Shown here: one piece after another, positions 1-8,508 of the stretch
How the letters are laid out: every line of letters starts with the position of its first letter
How positions within the stretch are numbered: position 1 is the stretch's first letter
Position numbers and translations under genes: made by a program
Assembly (NCBI RefSeq): GCF_004368965.1
Contig: NZ_SORO01000001.1
Span: 2,264,001 to 2,328,000, forward strand
Direction: 5' to 3'
DNA length: 64,000 bases
Source: Leptospira meyeri
GTDB taxonomy: Bacteria > Spirochaetota > Leptospiria > Leptospirales > Leptospiraceae
The notes under the pieces: model-generated
The model's database searches: none
What the model was told of the DNA's origin: nothing
What the model saw: only the letters and a program-made list of their open reading frames with translations

Positions 1-248
1 CATTTTATAATGACCTTTGCACTTACATGGCTTCTGGCCCAATCGTTGCTTGCGCTCTTGAGAGAGACAACGCAGTGGCACATTGGAGAGACGTGATCGG
101 TGCAACTGACCCTAAAGAAGCTAAAGCAGGAACCATCCGTGCCCTCTTTGCAGAAAGCAAAGAAGCAAATGCGGTTCACGGTTCTGACTCTGTAGCAAAC
201 GCACTTCAAGAAATTGCGTTTTTCTTCAAAGGGTATGAACTTAACTAA
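1..248 (+). CDS. ndk: Nucleoside diphosphate kinase, C-terminal part (cut by window start)
   Basis: NDP kinase moves the gamma phosphate of ATP onto nucleoside diphosphates through a phospho-histidine. Only the C-terminal ~82 residues are present; the frame is open from base 3 to the TAA at 246-248. Visible family signatures are the ASGP stretch followed by a [11 protein letters not shown] segment, the RDVIGATDP loop, and the active-site segment NAVHGSDS with the phospho-accepting His, followed by the usual short helical tail. The ATG at 27 is internal, not a start. A strong terminator follows directly. Identification is secure from the active-site block; full length cannot be judged. Confidence 0.95.
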
Positions 249-266
249 GTTCGAACCAAACAAACG

Positions 267-296
267 ACCGGTTCTTTAGGGAACCGGTTCTTTTTT
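267..296 (+). terminator. Rho-independent terminator after ndk
   Basis: Perfect 8-bp stem ACCGGTTC (267-274) / GAACCGGT (281-288) with a 6-base loop, followed by TCTTTTTT. It ends only 4 bases before the GTG start of ispA, so ispA must be served by read-through or by a promoter lying inside or upstream of this hairpin. Confidence 0.85.
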
Positions 297-299
297 CCC

Positions 300-1223
300 G
301 TGTCTATTCAACTTTCCGATATCTTAACCAACTCAAAACAACTCTTTGATACTTTTTTTGAATCCTACACGAAGGAATTATTCCAACCACTTACTCGCAT
401 AACGGATGCTTGTTTGTATAGTCTCAAAGCTGGTGGAAAACGAATCCGTCCTATTTTTGTCCTGAATTCATTTTTTCATCCAAACCATTTACCAAAAAAA
501 CTCAATTCCAAAGAACATCTCTCCGTTTACTTAGCGGCACTGGCTGTCGAATGCATTCATACATATTCTCTCATCCATGACGATTTACCAGCAATGGATG
601 ATGATGACACACGCCGGGGAATGCCTACTTGTCATATCCAATTTGATGAGGCCACTGCGATCCTTGCAGGTGACACACTCAATTCCTTAAGTTTTTATCT
701 ATTGTCCTTGTACGAAAACACGGACTCAACTGCCATCCGCGACTCCATACAAATCCTACACAAAGGTGCGGGAATGAATGGAATGATCCTGGGACAAATG
801 GAAGACATAGTAGAAGAAAAAAGTCCGAGTGCCAAGGGTAAAGAATCCAAACTCACATCCATCCATGAAAAGAAAACGGGAGCTCTCATCGAAGCATCCT
901 TCCTCTTAGGCAATCGTTTAAGACCTGATTGGTTAGAGAGACAATCAGTGATCTCCGGTTATGCGAAAGAAATTGGACTTTTATTCCAAATCACCGATGA
1001 TATTTTGGATGTGGAAGGAAACCTGGCGGATCTTGGAAAAACGCCTGGTAAAGATGCCAAAGCCGGGAAATTGACTTACCCGAGTCTTTATGGAATGGAA
1101 ACAACAAAAAGGTTACGAGACGAATCCGTATCCAAAGCAATTTCCCTTGTTTCTAATTTACCTTCCTTAAACAATGAATTCTTTTTAGGATTACCGAATT
1201 ACATTGCCGAAAGAAAAAATTAG
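300..1223 (+). CDS. ispA: Polyprenyl (farnesyl/geranyl) diphosphate synthase
   Basis: Condenses isopentenyl diphosphate with allylic diphosphates to give the C15/C20 precursors of quinones and undecaprenyl carrier lipid. The 307-residue length is normal for short-chain IspA enzymes. The first aspartate-rich motif DDLPAMDDDD starts near residue 94 and is followed by TRRG. The second motif, FQITDDILD, is near residue 233, with the GKTPGKD segment after it. The start is GTG, with no clear Shine-Dalgarno because the ndk terminator abuts it. The last 20 bases overlap tlyA in another frame, so the two are probably translated from one message. Chain length (C15 or C20) cannot be fixed from sequence alone. 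Confidence 0.92.
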   Translation: MSIQLSDILTNSKQLFDTFFESYTKELFQPLTRITDACLYSLKAGGKRIRPIFVLNSFFHPNHLPKKLNSKEHLSVYLAALAVECIHTYSLIHDDLPAMDDDDTRRGMPTCHIQFDEATAILAGDTLNSLSFYLLSLYENTDSTAIRDSIQILHKGAGMNGMILGQMEDIVEEKSPSAKGKESKLTSIHEKKTGALIEASFLLGNRLRPDWLERQSVISGYAKEIGLLFQITDDILDVEGNLADLGKTPGKDAKAGKLTYPSLYGMETTKRLRDESVSKAISLVSNLPSLNNEFFLGLPNYIAERKN

Positions 1224-1986
1224 ACTGGATGAGTACCTCGTTCGCGAAGGTCATGCGATCGATTTAAAGCTAGCACAATCGTTAATCCTTTCTGGGTCTG
1301 TACTCGTCAATGATGTAGTCATCTCAAAAGTAGGAACAAAAATCACTTTAAAAGACATTGTTCGTACTAAAGAAAAAATCAAAACCTATGTTTCCAGAGG
1401 AGCATATAAACTTCTAGGTGCATTCGAATCTTTTCCGAGTGCCAATGTCCAAAACAAAACCTGTATTGATTTGGGTTCTTCCACAGGTGGTTTCTGCCAG
1501 GTTCTTTTGGAGAAAGGTGCCTCACGAGTGATTGCAGTCGATGTGGGGTATGGTCAGTTGGCCCAAAAAATTGCCAACGATCCTAAGATCACAATATTTG
1601 ATCGCACACATTTAAAAGACTTGAGCATTCCCAAACTAGAACCATTAACACCTGAAACATGGATTACTATGGATTTAAGTTTTATTTCTCTTGTTCCCGT
1701 CTTTGTTTCCTTAATATCCCTTTTTCAATCAAAACCCAATATTGTCTGGCAAGGAATTTCCTTATTCAAACCTCAATTTGAAGTCCATCCGTCCAAATTA
1801 GAAAAAGGGGTTCTAAAGGATTCGCATCATATTGGTTATACGATTAGATCTATTTGGAGAAAGATCAAAAACTTAGATCCTAAATTAAAATTTTTAGGTC
1901 TGGCAGAATCCCCGATCCAAGGTGCAGATGGAAATCGGGAATTTTTGATTCGATGGGAATGGAGAGAATCGATAGAGAAATCTTAA
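1204..1986 (+). CDS. tlyA: TlyA-family rRNA 2'-O-methyltransferase / putative hemolysin
   Basis: A 260-residue protein with an N-terminal S4 RNA-binding domain (about residues 1-65: RLDEYLVREG, then LILSGSVLVND) joined by YVSRGAYKL to a Rossmann methyltransferase of FtsJ type. The SAM site is DLGSSTGGF at about residue 89, followed by DVGYGQL; KPQFEV and GNREFL are further TlyA hallmarks. In mycobacteria TlyA methylates 16S and 23S rRNA; 'hemolysin' is a historic label. The start chosen is TTG at 1204, inside the end of ispA. The gene converges on the response regulator and overlaps its stop by four bases. Confidence 0.9.
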   Translation: MPKEKIRLDEYLVREGHAIDLKLAQSLILSGSVLVNDVVISKVGTKITLKDIVRTKEKIKTYVSRGAYKLLGAFESFPSANVQNKTCIDLGSSTGGFCQVLLEKGASRVIAVDVGYGQLAQKIANDPKITIFDRTHLKDLSIPKLEPLTPETWITMDLSFISLVPVFVSLISLFQSKPNIVWQGISLFKPQFEVHPSKLEKGVLKDSHHIGYTIRSIWRKIKNLDPKLKFLGLAESPIQGADGNREFLIRWEWRESIEKS

Positions 1987-2348
1987 GCAGTAAAGCCGGA
2001 AACAGCTTCTTTCAATTGTTCGGAGGTGAAAGGTTTCATTAAATAAGCATAGGACGAGTTTTGGTTGATTCTATGTCTGGCGGTATCATCTAAAAAACCC
2101 GTTAAAAATAACACAGGTACAGAAAACTGCTCTCGCAAAGATTCTGCCGTTTCGATTCCGTCTAAAGAACCTTCTAAATTGATATCCATCAAAATCAAAT
2201 CCGGAACTTTTTCGGAAACAATTTGAAATGCCTCATCCCCGGATGGTACAACAGCTATCACATGAAAACCGAAAGATTCGATTTTCTGTTTGATATTGAG
2301 TCCGAGGAAGGGTTCATCCTCGACGATGAGGATGTTCTTTTTCGTCAT
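1983..2348 (-). CDS. Single-domain response regulator (receiver only)
   Basis: A 121-residue stand-alone CheY-like receiver. The acidic pair E10-D11, the phospho-acceptor D55 in LILMDINL, T83 in FLTG and K105 in LMKPF are all in place, so it should be phosphorylatable. No output domain is attached, so it probably acts as a phosphorelay intermediate or binds a partner protein. The adjacent genes (tlyA, ferredoxin) give no clue to the partner kinase; the nearest kinases are at 3503-6797. The start is ATG. Confidence 0.9.
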   Translation of the reverse strand: MTKKNILIVEDEPFLGLNIKQKIESFGFHVIAVVPSGDEAFQIVSEKVPDLILMDINLEGSLDGIETAESLREQFSVPVLFLTGFLDDTARHRINQNSSYAYLMKPFTSEQLKEAVSGFTA

Positions 2349-2365
2349 ATATGCTTTATTTTATA

Positions 2366-2373
2366 GGGGGGGG
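2366..2373. repeat. G8 homopolymer tract between divergent genes
   Basis: Eight consecutive G on the + strand in the 49-base gap between the receiver gene (start 2348, minus) and the ferredoxin (start 2398, plus). It is 24 bases upstream of the ferredoxin ATG, so too far to serve as a ribosome-binding site. Such tracts can vary in length by slippage and alter promoter spacing. That this happens here is inference. Confidence 0.6.
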
Positions 2374-2397
2374 TCTGTTAAAAAGTAAAAATACTCT

Positions 2398-2631
2398 ATG
2401 GCAGATAAAAGTAGCAAACAACCCGAAAATGTCCCAGGAAAATACTATGTCGACCAGACTTGCGTTCCCTGTAACGACTGCATTAAGGAAGCCCCTAGTT
2501 TGATGCAGTACAATGCTGACGAAAGCCATATTTTCTTCAAAAAACAGCCGACTACACCCGCTGAAGAAAAACAGGCAAAAGCGGCAATGGCGATGTGCCC
2601 CGTCGATGCGATTGGTGACGATGGAGAATAA
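2398..2631 (+). CDS. Small single-cluster ferredoxin
   Basis: A 77-residue acidic protein with Cys22, Cys25 and Cys28 in CVPCNDC and a distal Cys67 in CPVDAIG. This is the pattern of a one-cluster 4Fe-4S ferredoxin (bacterial Fer4 type, C-x2-C-x2-C ... CP). The spacing of two residues between the second and third cysteines is standard. It should carry electrons for an unidentified redox partner; none is adjacent. The ATG lacks a visible Shine-Dalgarno. Confidence 0.85.
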   Translation: MADKSSKQPENVPGKYYVDQTCVPCNDCIKEAPSLMQYNADESHIFFKKQPTTPAEEKQAKAAMAMCPVDAIGDDGE

Positions 2632-3501
2632 TTAAGTATTATAGAATATCCTAATATTCTTTGCTACAACATCTGGTTTTTCCAAATGAATTGCATGTCT
2701 AACTTTTGGAATCCATACCAATTTACTTTTTTTAATATAGGAATTTATTTTTTTCATCATAAACGGTGGAGTAATTTCGTCTTCAGCACCTGCTAAAATC
2801 AAAGTTGGAATTTTGATTCCTTTCATTTTTGAGTCAAAAAAAATCTCATCTTCCCTACGTAATGTATTTTCTTGTAAATATTCATTTGGTTTTTCATTCC
2901 AAATTGTAACAAGCGTATGGCGAAATAAATATCCTGGTTCTGGAAATTCTTCTCCATATAAATACCTTAACAATAAAATAACCTGCTTTTCCGTCTTTGG
3001 GAAAAGGATTTTTCGCATCCTCTCGCGTTCAGGATGTGGGATTCCACCTGGAGCCAAAAGGATTAGTTTTTGCACTCGGTGGTGATTATCCAACAAAACT
3101 AAATGTTGTGATGTGAGGCCACCCATCGAATGACCCACAAGACAAATATCTTTTAGCTCCAATTTCTGAAAACATTCGAGTAACAGATCAGCCCAAACAT
3201 CGATTTGATAGAGATATTTTATTAATGGTAGTTTACTTTTTCCATATCCAGGTAAATCGAAAACATATAGTGGATAACCATCACTTAACAATTCTTTGAC
3301 GACTCGGCGAAACCCGAAACTTTCATCGAGTAATCCATGTAAAAAAACAATTGGTTTTTGGTTGCCCTTTCCAAATTTCCAATAAAAAATTTTATGTCCT
3401 CCCATCGCAACGAAACAGGGTATCCCACCCATATTTTTCATTGATTTACGTCTCTGGGACTGATAGTTTCTAAAAAGGCTTCGGTAAAAATATTTAATCA
3501 T
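2632..3501 (-). CDS. Alpha/beta-hydrolase fold protein
   Basis: A 289-residue serine hydrolase of the esterase/lipase superfamily. It has the oxyanion segment FLHGLLDE, the FDLPGYGKS strand, the nucleophile elbow GHSMGG with Ser125, the acid Asp241 in AGAEDEITP and the base near His269 in VRHAIHLEKP. The substrate is unknown. Its stop directly abuts the ferredoxin stop. The ATG at 3501 is only one base from the ATG of the divergent kinase gene. An in-frame ATG at 3441 (residue 21) is an equally plausible start and would leave 61 bases for promoters. Neither start has a clear ribosome-binding site. Confidence 0.8.
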   Translation of the reverse strand: MIKYFYRSLFRNYQSQRRKSMKNMGGIPCFVAMGGHKIFYWKFGKGNQKPIVFLHGLLDESFGFRRVVKELLSDGYPLYVFDLPGYGKSKLPLIKYLYQIDVWADLLLECFQKLELKDICLVGHSMGGLTSQHLVLLDNHHRVQKLILLAPGGIPHPERERMRKILFPKTEKQVILLLRYLYGEEFPEPGYLFRHTLVTIWNEKPNEYLQENTLRREDEIFFDSKMKGIKIPTLILAGAEDEITPPFMMKKINSYIKKSKLVWIPKVRHAIHLEKPDVVAKNIRIFYNT

Positions 3502-3502
3502 A

Positions 3503-5293
3503 ATGTTGAATTCAAAAATTGAAAGATTATCGCAGCTACTTTCCCATTCCCAGAATGGTTTGGTTTTCGTCGATCTTAAATCGAATCAAATTCTTTATCT
3601 AGATGAAATCACGAAGGAACGTTTGGACATTCAAAATCCAAATTCTTTGAAAATACAAAACCTCTTTTGTGACCATGAGCTGTTAATTTCGGAAATTCAT
3701 ACCCACCCGCAATCGAAAAGTGAATACAAATGGCTTCTAAAAAAACAAAATTCAGAAAGTATCGTTACCACTGTTCATTTTTCGTCCTTAACTGAATTTT
3801 TTGATTCTGATACAGAAATTTACGCCATATCAATCAATTGGACCCATGAGTTCACAAAGGAACAGTCTGAAGTCATCGACCATCTAGAAATTCCATTTTT
3901 CCAAACTGACTTAAATGGAAACTTAAAATATGCAAATCCAAAATTAATAGATTTTTTTCGTTTATCAGCAAATCAAATTCAATCTTATCATGTTTCAGAT
4001 ATTCTTCCGTTATCAGAAGAGTTTACCAAAGAACTACTAATTCAAAATATAAAAAAAATTTTTGAATTCAAATTGTACAATGGCGATTTGATTACCCTTC
4101 AATTACAAAGCTTTATCACAACAGAACAGGGAAAACCAAATGGTATTTCTGTTCTCTTACTTGATCTCTCTGAATTACAAAATGCCGAGCGAATTATAAA
4201 ATATGGTGAGGATAAACTAAGAACATTTTTTGCAACTATGAACAATGGATTTGTCATTGTAAATCAAGATGCAAAAATAATTGAAATTGCTCCGATTTTT
4301 AAGTTTTTACTGTTTCAAGTTTTTGCCTTTGAAGTTGGCGAAGATATCTTTCATTTCTTTGATGAAAACATGAAATCAAAACTAATGAATGTTTTACACG
4401 CTGTTATTGAAAATCAAAATGTCCAAACTACTGAATTTGATTATGTTCTTTTAGGTGAGGAACGAACTTTTGAAATTCGCTTTATTCCTGTAAGGCGATA
4501 TGACCTAAATGATAAAAAAATTATGTTGGTGTTTTCTGATATCACGGAAGCTAAACGAAAAGATCGACAACTCATTGAATCTATGAAATTTGCAAGTATT
4601 GGTGAAATTGCCGCTGGGCTTGCTCATGAAATCAACAACCCACTTCAAAGTGCTCTTTTATATTTAGATGATTTGATTACTGTCGATGAAACCGATCCGA
4701 GCGAACGGCGAAACATTCTCAAAAAGATTGAATCTGCAAATTTACGCATTCGAGATTTGGTTAAGGCGTTACTTGATTTGGGTAGGATGGAAAGTCCCAA
4801 CCGCGATTTTGTATCTCCATATTATATTTTGGTGAGAACAAGTGAACTAGTAGAGGTGAGTTGCCGAAAGAAAAATATCAGTTTTACTCGCCATGCTGGC
4901 CCAAATTTACCCGGAATTTTTGTTCGTTGGCAGGAAATTGAACAAGTATTAATTAATTGTGTGGTAAACTCCATCAATGCTCTCTCTGAAATGGAAAAAA
5001 CAAGACAGTTTCCAAAAATCGAATTGGGTATCGATTTAGTCAAAAATCAAAAAAAAGAGTGGGTTGTATTTTCAATAGAAGACAATGGACCTGGAATTGA
5101 TGACGATACTTTGGAAAAAGTATTTTTGCCACTATTCACAACGAGAAGGAATAAACAAGGAACTGGTTTGGGGCTTTCTATTTCTAAAAAGATCATCACT
5201 GACCATGGTGGTGAGATCTATATTAAGACAAAGGAAGGAACAGGGACAAAGGTAGAAATCTACCTTCCTGCTCACACAGATGAAAATGGATAA
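3503..5293 (+). CDS. PAS-domain sensor histidine kinase
   Basis: A 596-residue cytosolic sensor kinase with no transmembrane helix that I can see. The N-terminal ~350 residues look like tandem PAS-type sensor domains (PLKYANPKLIDFF-like and GFVIVNQDAKIIEIAP-like strands). The HisKA dimerisation/phosphotransfer helix has His375 in GLAHEINNP. The HATPase domain has an N box (LINCVVNSINAL), DNGPGID, FTTRR and GTGLGLSIS. The gene overlaps the next (receiver-kinase) by 14 bases. With no receiver of its own, it may pass phosphate to the receiver at the N-terminus of the neighbour. That link is inferred from position. Confidence 0.88.
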   Translation: MLNSKIERLSQLLSHSQNGLVFVDLKSNQILYLDEITKERLDIQNPNSLKIQNLFCDHELLISEIHTHPQSKSEYKWLLKKQNSESIVTTVHFSSLTEFFDSDTEIYAISINWTHEFTKEQSEVIDHLEIPFFQTDLNGNLKYANPKLIDFFRLSANQIQSYHVSDILPLSEEFTKELLIQNIKKIFEFKLYNGDLITLQLQSFITTEQGKPNGISVLLLDLSELQNAERIIKYGEDKLRTFFATMNNGFVIVNQDAKIIEIAPIFKFLLFQVFAFEVGEDIFHFFDENMKSKLMNVLHAVIENQNVQTTEFDYVLLGEERTFEIRFIPVRRYDLNDKKIMLVFSDITEAKRKDRQLIESMKFASIGEIAAGLAHEINNPLQSALLYLDDLITVDETDPSERRNILKKIESANLRIRDLVKALLDLGRMESPNRDFVSPYYILVRTSELVEVSCRKKNISFTRHAGPNLPGIFVRWQEIEQVLINCVVNSINALSEMEKTRQFPKIELGIDLVKNQKKEWVVFSIEDNGPGIDDDTLEKVFLPLFTTRRNKQGTGLGLSISKKIITDHGGEIYIKTKEGTGTKVEIYLPAHTDENG

Positions 5294-6797
5294 AATTTTA
5301 ATCGTCGATGATGAAGAAGATATTCGAGTCGCCCTAAAGAGAGTTTTATCTCGAGAAGGCTACCAAATTGAACTCGCCGAGTCTGCTTCTGAAGCTATCC
5401 AAAGGATTTCTTCTGGTGAACCTTTTTCTGTAGTAATTTCTGATATTCTAATGTCGGGGATGTCCGGGATTGATTTCACAAAGTTTATTGCCGAAAAACA
5501 AATCAACTTGCCGGTCATTCTTATTACTGGAAATCCAAATCTTTCCTCGGCAGAATCAGCTATTCGTTACCATGCTTTTGAGTATATATCAAAGCCTGTT
5601 GATAGAACTCAAATCCTATCTGTCGTAAAACGAGCATTAGAAGTTAAAAACCAAAAAGATTCCGATTTAGAAAAACTAATGTTATCGGAAAAATTAGAAA
5701 AAGCTCTTCGGACTCAAAATTTAGATTTAAACCGACAAAATGCGGCTATATTAAATGCAACTTCTGATGCAGTGATCACCATCGATTCAAAATTAACGAT
5801 TGTTTCTGCGAATAAAGCTAGTTTTGAAATGTTTCGTTTTCATACACCATTGGATCTCATTGGGCAGTCTGTTAATCTTTTGTTTACCGAAAATAAAATG
5901 CAAAAGTATATGGCTCAAGTTTCAAAAGTTTTGAATGAAGAGGAAAACAAATCCACTCTCCAATTATCCGATGTAACATTACTTCGTTCTGATCTTACCA
6001 CTTTTTTAGCGGATATTGCAATTTGTTCGTACAGTTTAGATGGAGATATTTATTATACAGGTGTCATTCGAGACGTAACACAAAAAAAAGCGATGGTAGA
6101 GCAACTCATCCACTCCGAACGAAGAGCATTTTTATCTGTTGTGGCCGCAAGCATCGGACATGAAATTAACAACTCTCTCACTGCAATTCAAGGTTTTGTT
6201 GAGATGGCTTCTCGAGAAAATGCGGACACAATGTTAAAAGACCGTGCATTAAAAGTAACTTTGAACCAAACAGAAAAATTAAGAGCACTAACTTCAAACC
6301 TATTACAACTTGGGAAATCATTAAAATCAAACAATGAACAATCCAAAACGTTAAATTTGAACAAGGAAGTTTCTTCCGTCCTTCAGGTGTTCAAAGAAAC
6401 AGCTAAATTAAAATACTGCCACATCAAAAGAGAAGAAACTTCGGAAGAAATTCCTATACAAATGAATTCCGATCAATTTGCATTATTACTTTCCAACATT
6501 CTTCTAAATGCTGCTGATGCTACCAATAACATAGGCACAATAGAAATCTCAACTTACCAAGATAAAAGATACTCACACCTAATCGTTACCGATGATGGCG
6601 AAGGTATGTCTCCCGAAATTTTGGACAAAATCTATGAACCATACTTTACAACAAAAGAGTTAGGGAAAGGTACTGGACTTGGAATGTTTGTTGTCAGACA
6701 AATCGTTGATAATTTCGATATTCAACTAGAAATTGAATCTTCTCCAGGCAAAGGTTCTAAATTTCATTTTATTTTTCCTAAGCTTTTAGAAACATAG
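5280..6797 (+). CDS. Receiver-PAS-histidine kinase (hybrid, receiver first)
   Basis: A 505-residue protein with a receiver domain at residues ~4-122 (D10-D11, phospho-acceptor D55 in VVISDILMSG, ITG, and Lys in ISKPVD). A coiled linker follows, then PAS (~150-275: ILNATSDAVITID...) and a HisKA helix with His294 in ASIGHEINNSL. The HATPase ends the protein (NAADATNN, DDGEGMS, FTTKELGKGTGLG). The order receiver-PAS-kinase suggests an input regulated by an upstream kinase, plausibly the preceding gene. No DNA-binding output is present. The TAG stop shares its G with the GTG start of the next gene, so this signalling pair is probably co-translated with the AmgK/MurU-like genes. Confidence 0.87.
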   Translation: MKMDKILIVDDEEDIRVALKRVLSREGYQIELAESASEAIQRISSGEPFSVVISDILMSGMSGIDFTKFIAEKQINLPVILITGNPNLSSAESAIRYHAFEYISKPVDRTQILSVVKRALEVKNQKDSDLEKLMLSEKLEKALRTQNLDLNRQNAAILNATSDAVITIDSKLTIVSANKASFEMFRFHTPLDLIGQSVNLLFTENKMQKYMAQVSKVLNEEENKSTLQLSDVTLLRSDLTTFLADIAICSYSLDGDIYYTGVIRDVTQKKAMVEQLIHSERRAFLSVVAASIGHEINNSLTAIQGFVEMASRENADTMLKDRALKVTLNQTEKLRALTSNLLQLGKSLKSNNEQSKTLNLNKEVSSVLQVFKETAKLKYCHIKREETSEEIPIQMNSDQFALLLSNILLNAADATNNIGTIEISTYQDKRYSHLIVTDDGEGMSPEILDKIYEPYFTTKELGKGTGLGMFVVRQIVDNFDIQLEIESSPGKGSKFHFIFPKLLET

Positions 6798-7789
6798 TGA
6801 CTTCAGTGTATTCAGGTTTAAATGACTCACAATTAGAATTGGTTCTTTCCCGTTACGGTAAAAATCCAAAAATAGAACCATTACAAGAAGAAGCATCCAC
6901 TCGCAGGTACTTTCGAATTACAACTTCTCAAGGAAATGAAGAAGTAGTTTGTGCCGATGAAACAGTAAATGAAGATTTTATCCTTATTTCTGAGTTTCTT
7001 AATGCAAATGAAGTTCATGTTCCAAGAGTTTTAGAAATAAACAGAGATCAAGGACTTACATTTATGAGTTTTGAAGGATTAAAAGATTTTAGTTCATACG
7101 CTCTAAATGATTATAAAAATAAGTTTCCGATACTAATAAACTTAATTTTAAAACTCCAGTCACTTGATCCACCTTCTCTAGTAAAAAATCGAAAATTTGA
7201 TACAGAGAAACTCAGTTTTGAAACTAATTTAACTTTGGAAAAGTTTGAAGGCTTTAGAAAGTTATTTCAAATCAAAACAGAAATTTCCAATGAAGGTAAA
7301 GCCTTTATTGAAGAAACAATCGGTTATTTAAACAAATACCCAATTAACGTTTTCACTCACAGAGATTTTCACTGTAGAAATGTTTTAATTTCTACAAAAT
7401 CTGAATATGCTCTGATTGATTTTCAGGATGCAAGAATGGGAGTCCCTCAATATGACTTAGCTTCTATCCTATATGATGCTTACTATCCACTACCCAGAGA
7501 TTTTCGTTCTTTAATGTTAAAATCGTTTCAAAAACGAAATATTGACCAATCCAAAAAATTTAATGATACTTTTTATCTTCAAGCATTACAGAGGTCTTTT
7601 AAGGCTTTAGGAACATATTTCCGAATGGTGACAGATCATGGAAAAAACAAATTTAAACCTTCAATCATCTCTTGTTTGAACCAATTAGAAGAAATCATTC
7701 AATTAGGTATGTTTGCCGATTCACTTTATATTTTTGTTCGAAGTTTACGTGAAGAACTGAGTCACCACAAGGACTTCAAGAATTTATGA
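6797..7789 (+). CDS. amgK: AmgK-like sugar kinase (APH/choline-kinase fold)
   Basis: A 330-residue aminoglycoside-phosphotransferase-fold kinase. The N-lobe contains EASTRRYFR. The catalytic loop is THRDFHCRNVL with Asp190 and Asn195, and the metal-binding Asp208 lies in LIDFQDA. In Pseudomonas the kinase AmgK phosphorylates N-acetylmuramate/N-acetylglucosamine at the anomeric carbon, and MurU then makes the UDP-sugar, recycling peptidoglycan past the fosfomycin-sensitive step. The gene directly overlaps a MurU-like uridylyltransferase (4 bases), which strongly supports this role over antibiotic resistance. The start is GTG, sharing a base with the upstream stop. Confidence in the exact substrate is moderate. 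Confidence 0.78.
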   Translation: MTSVYSGLNDSQLELVLSRYGKNPKIEPLQEEASTRRYFRITTSQGNEEVVCADETVNEDFILISEFLNANEVHVPRVLEINRDQGLTFMSFEGLKDFSSYALNDYKNKFPILINLILKLQSLDPPSLVKNRKFDTEKLSFETNLTLEKFEGFRKLFQIKTEISNEGKAFIEETIGYLNKYPINVFTHRDFHCRNVLISTKSEYALIDFQDARMGVPQYDLASILYDAYYPLPRDFRSLMLKSFQKRNIDQSKKFNDTFYLQALQRSFKALGTYFRMVTDHGKNKFKPSIISCLNQLEEIIQLGMFADSLYIFVRSLREELSHHKDFKNL

Positions 7790-8508
7790 ATGCATTTGTT
7801 TTAGCAGCAGGATTTGGAAAACGGATGGGATTTCTCACAGAAAGTTGTCCGAAACCTCTATTAAAAATTCAAGGTATTTCTCTTCTTGATTATAGTTTGT
7901 ATCTTTTGAAAAAATGGAATACTTCAAAGATTTGGATAAATACACATTATTTAAGTAACCAAATCAAATCTCATGTTCAGAACTTTTCTCAAATCCCAAT
8001 TGAAGTTTTAGAAGAGAAAAAAGAAATTCTCGGTACAGCTGGAGGAATTCGAACTGGTTTACCTGAAAATTATTATGAAAAACCAATTTTGTTAATCAAT
8101 CCTGATACATTGTTTTTTCCAGACCAAAATTTTTTACCAAAGTCCAGTTTACCTCAAACAGTAAATATTCATTTATATTTACTTCCAATACCACCAAATC
8201 AAAATTACACGAAAATTGATATTAATGAAAACGGAAATTTAACCTTTGGAAAAGGACCGAATTATTATATTGGGCTTGCATTATTAAATCCAAAATGTCT
8301 CATCCATTTAGAAAAAAACAAATATTATGATCTATCTGATATTTTTAAGGAATCTTCACTCAAGGGAGAGATTACCGGAGAAATTTTCCCCGGCACGGTT
8401 CTTGATTTAGGAACAAAAAAACTTTGGGATTCTTATGTTACAAAAGATATATTTGGAACGGAACTCTCCAAAATTCAAGCTTTTGTAAACTCATCTTATA
8501 TGACTTAA
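7786..8508 (+). CDS. murU: MurU-like sugar-1-phosphate nucleotidyltransferase
   Basis: A 240-residue NTP-transferase with the N-terminal signature LAAGFGKRM, KPLL, and GTAGGIR plus INPDT around the metal site. Its compact length matches N-acetylmuramate-1-phosphate uridylyltransferase (MurU) better than the larger GlmU/RfbA enzymes, and it lacks the left-handed helix tail. It overlaps the kinase by ATGA, so the two probably form one salvage module. It converges on pgi, overlapping that gene by 18 bases. A role as a general hexose-1-phosphate uridylyltransferase cannot be excluded. Confidence 0.78.
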   Translation: MNAFVLAAGFGKRMGFLTESCPKPLLKIQGISLLDYSLYLLKKWNTSKIWINTHYLSNQIKSHVQNFSQIPIEVLEEKKEILGTAGGIRTGLPENYYEKPILLINPDTLFFPDQNFLPKSSLPQTVNIHLYLLPIPPNQNYTKIDINENGNLTFGKGPNYYIGLALLNPKCLIHLEKNKYYDLSDIFKESSLKGEITGEIFPGTVLDLGTKKLWDSYVTKDIFGTELSKIQAFVNSSYMT

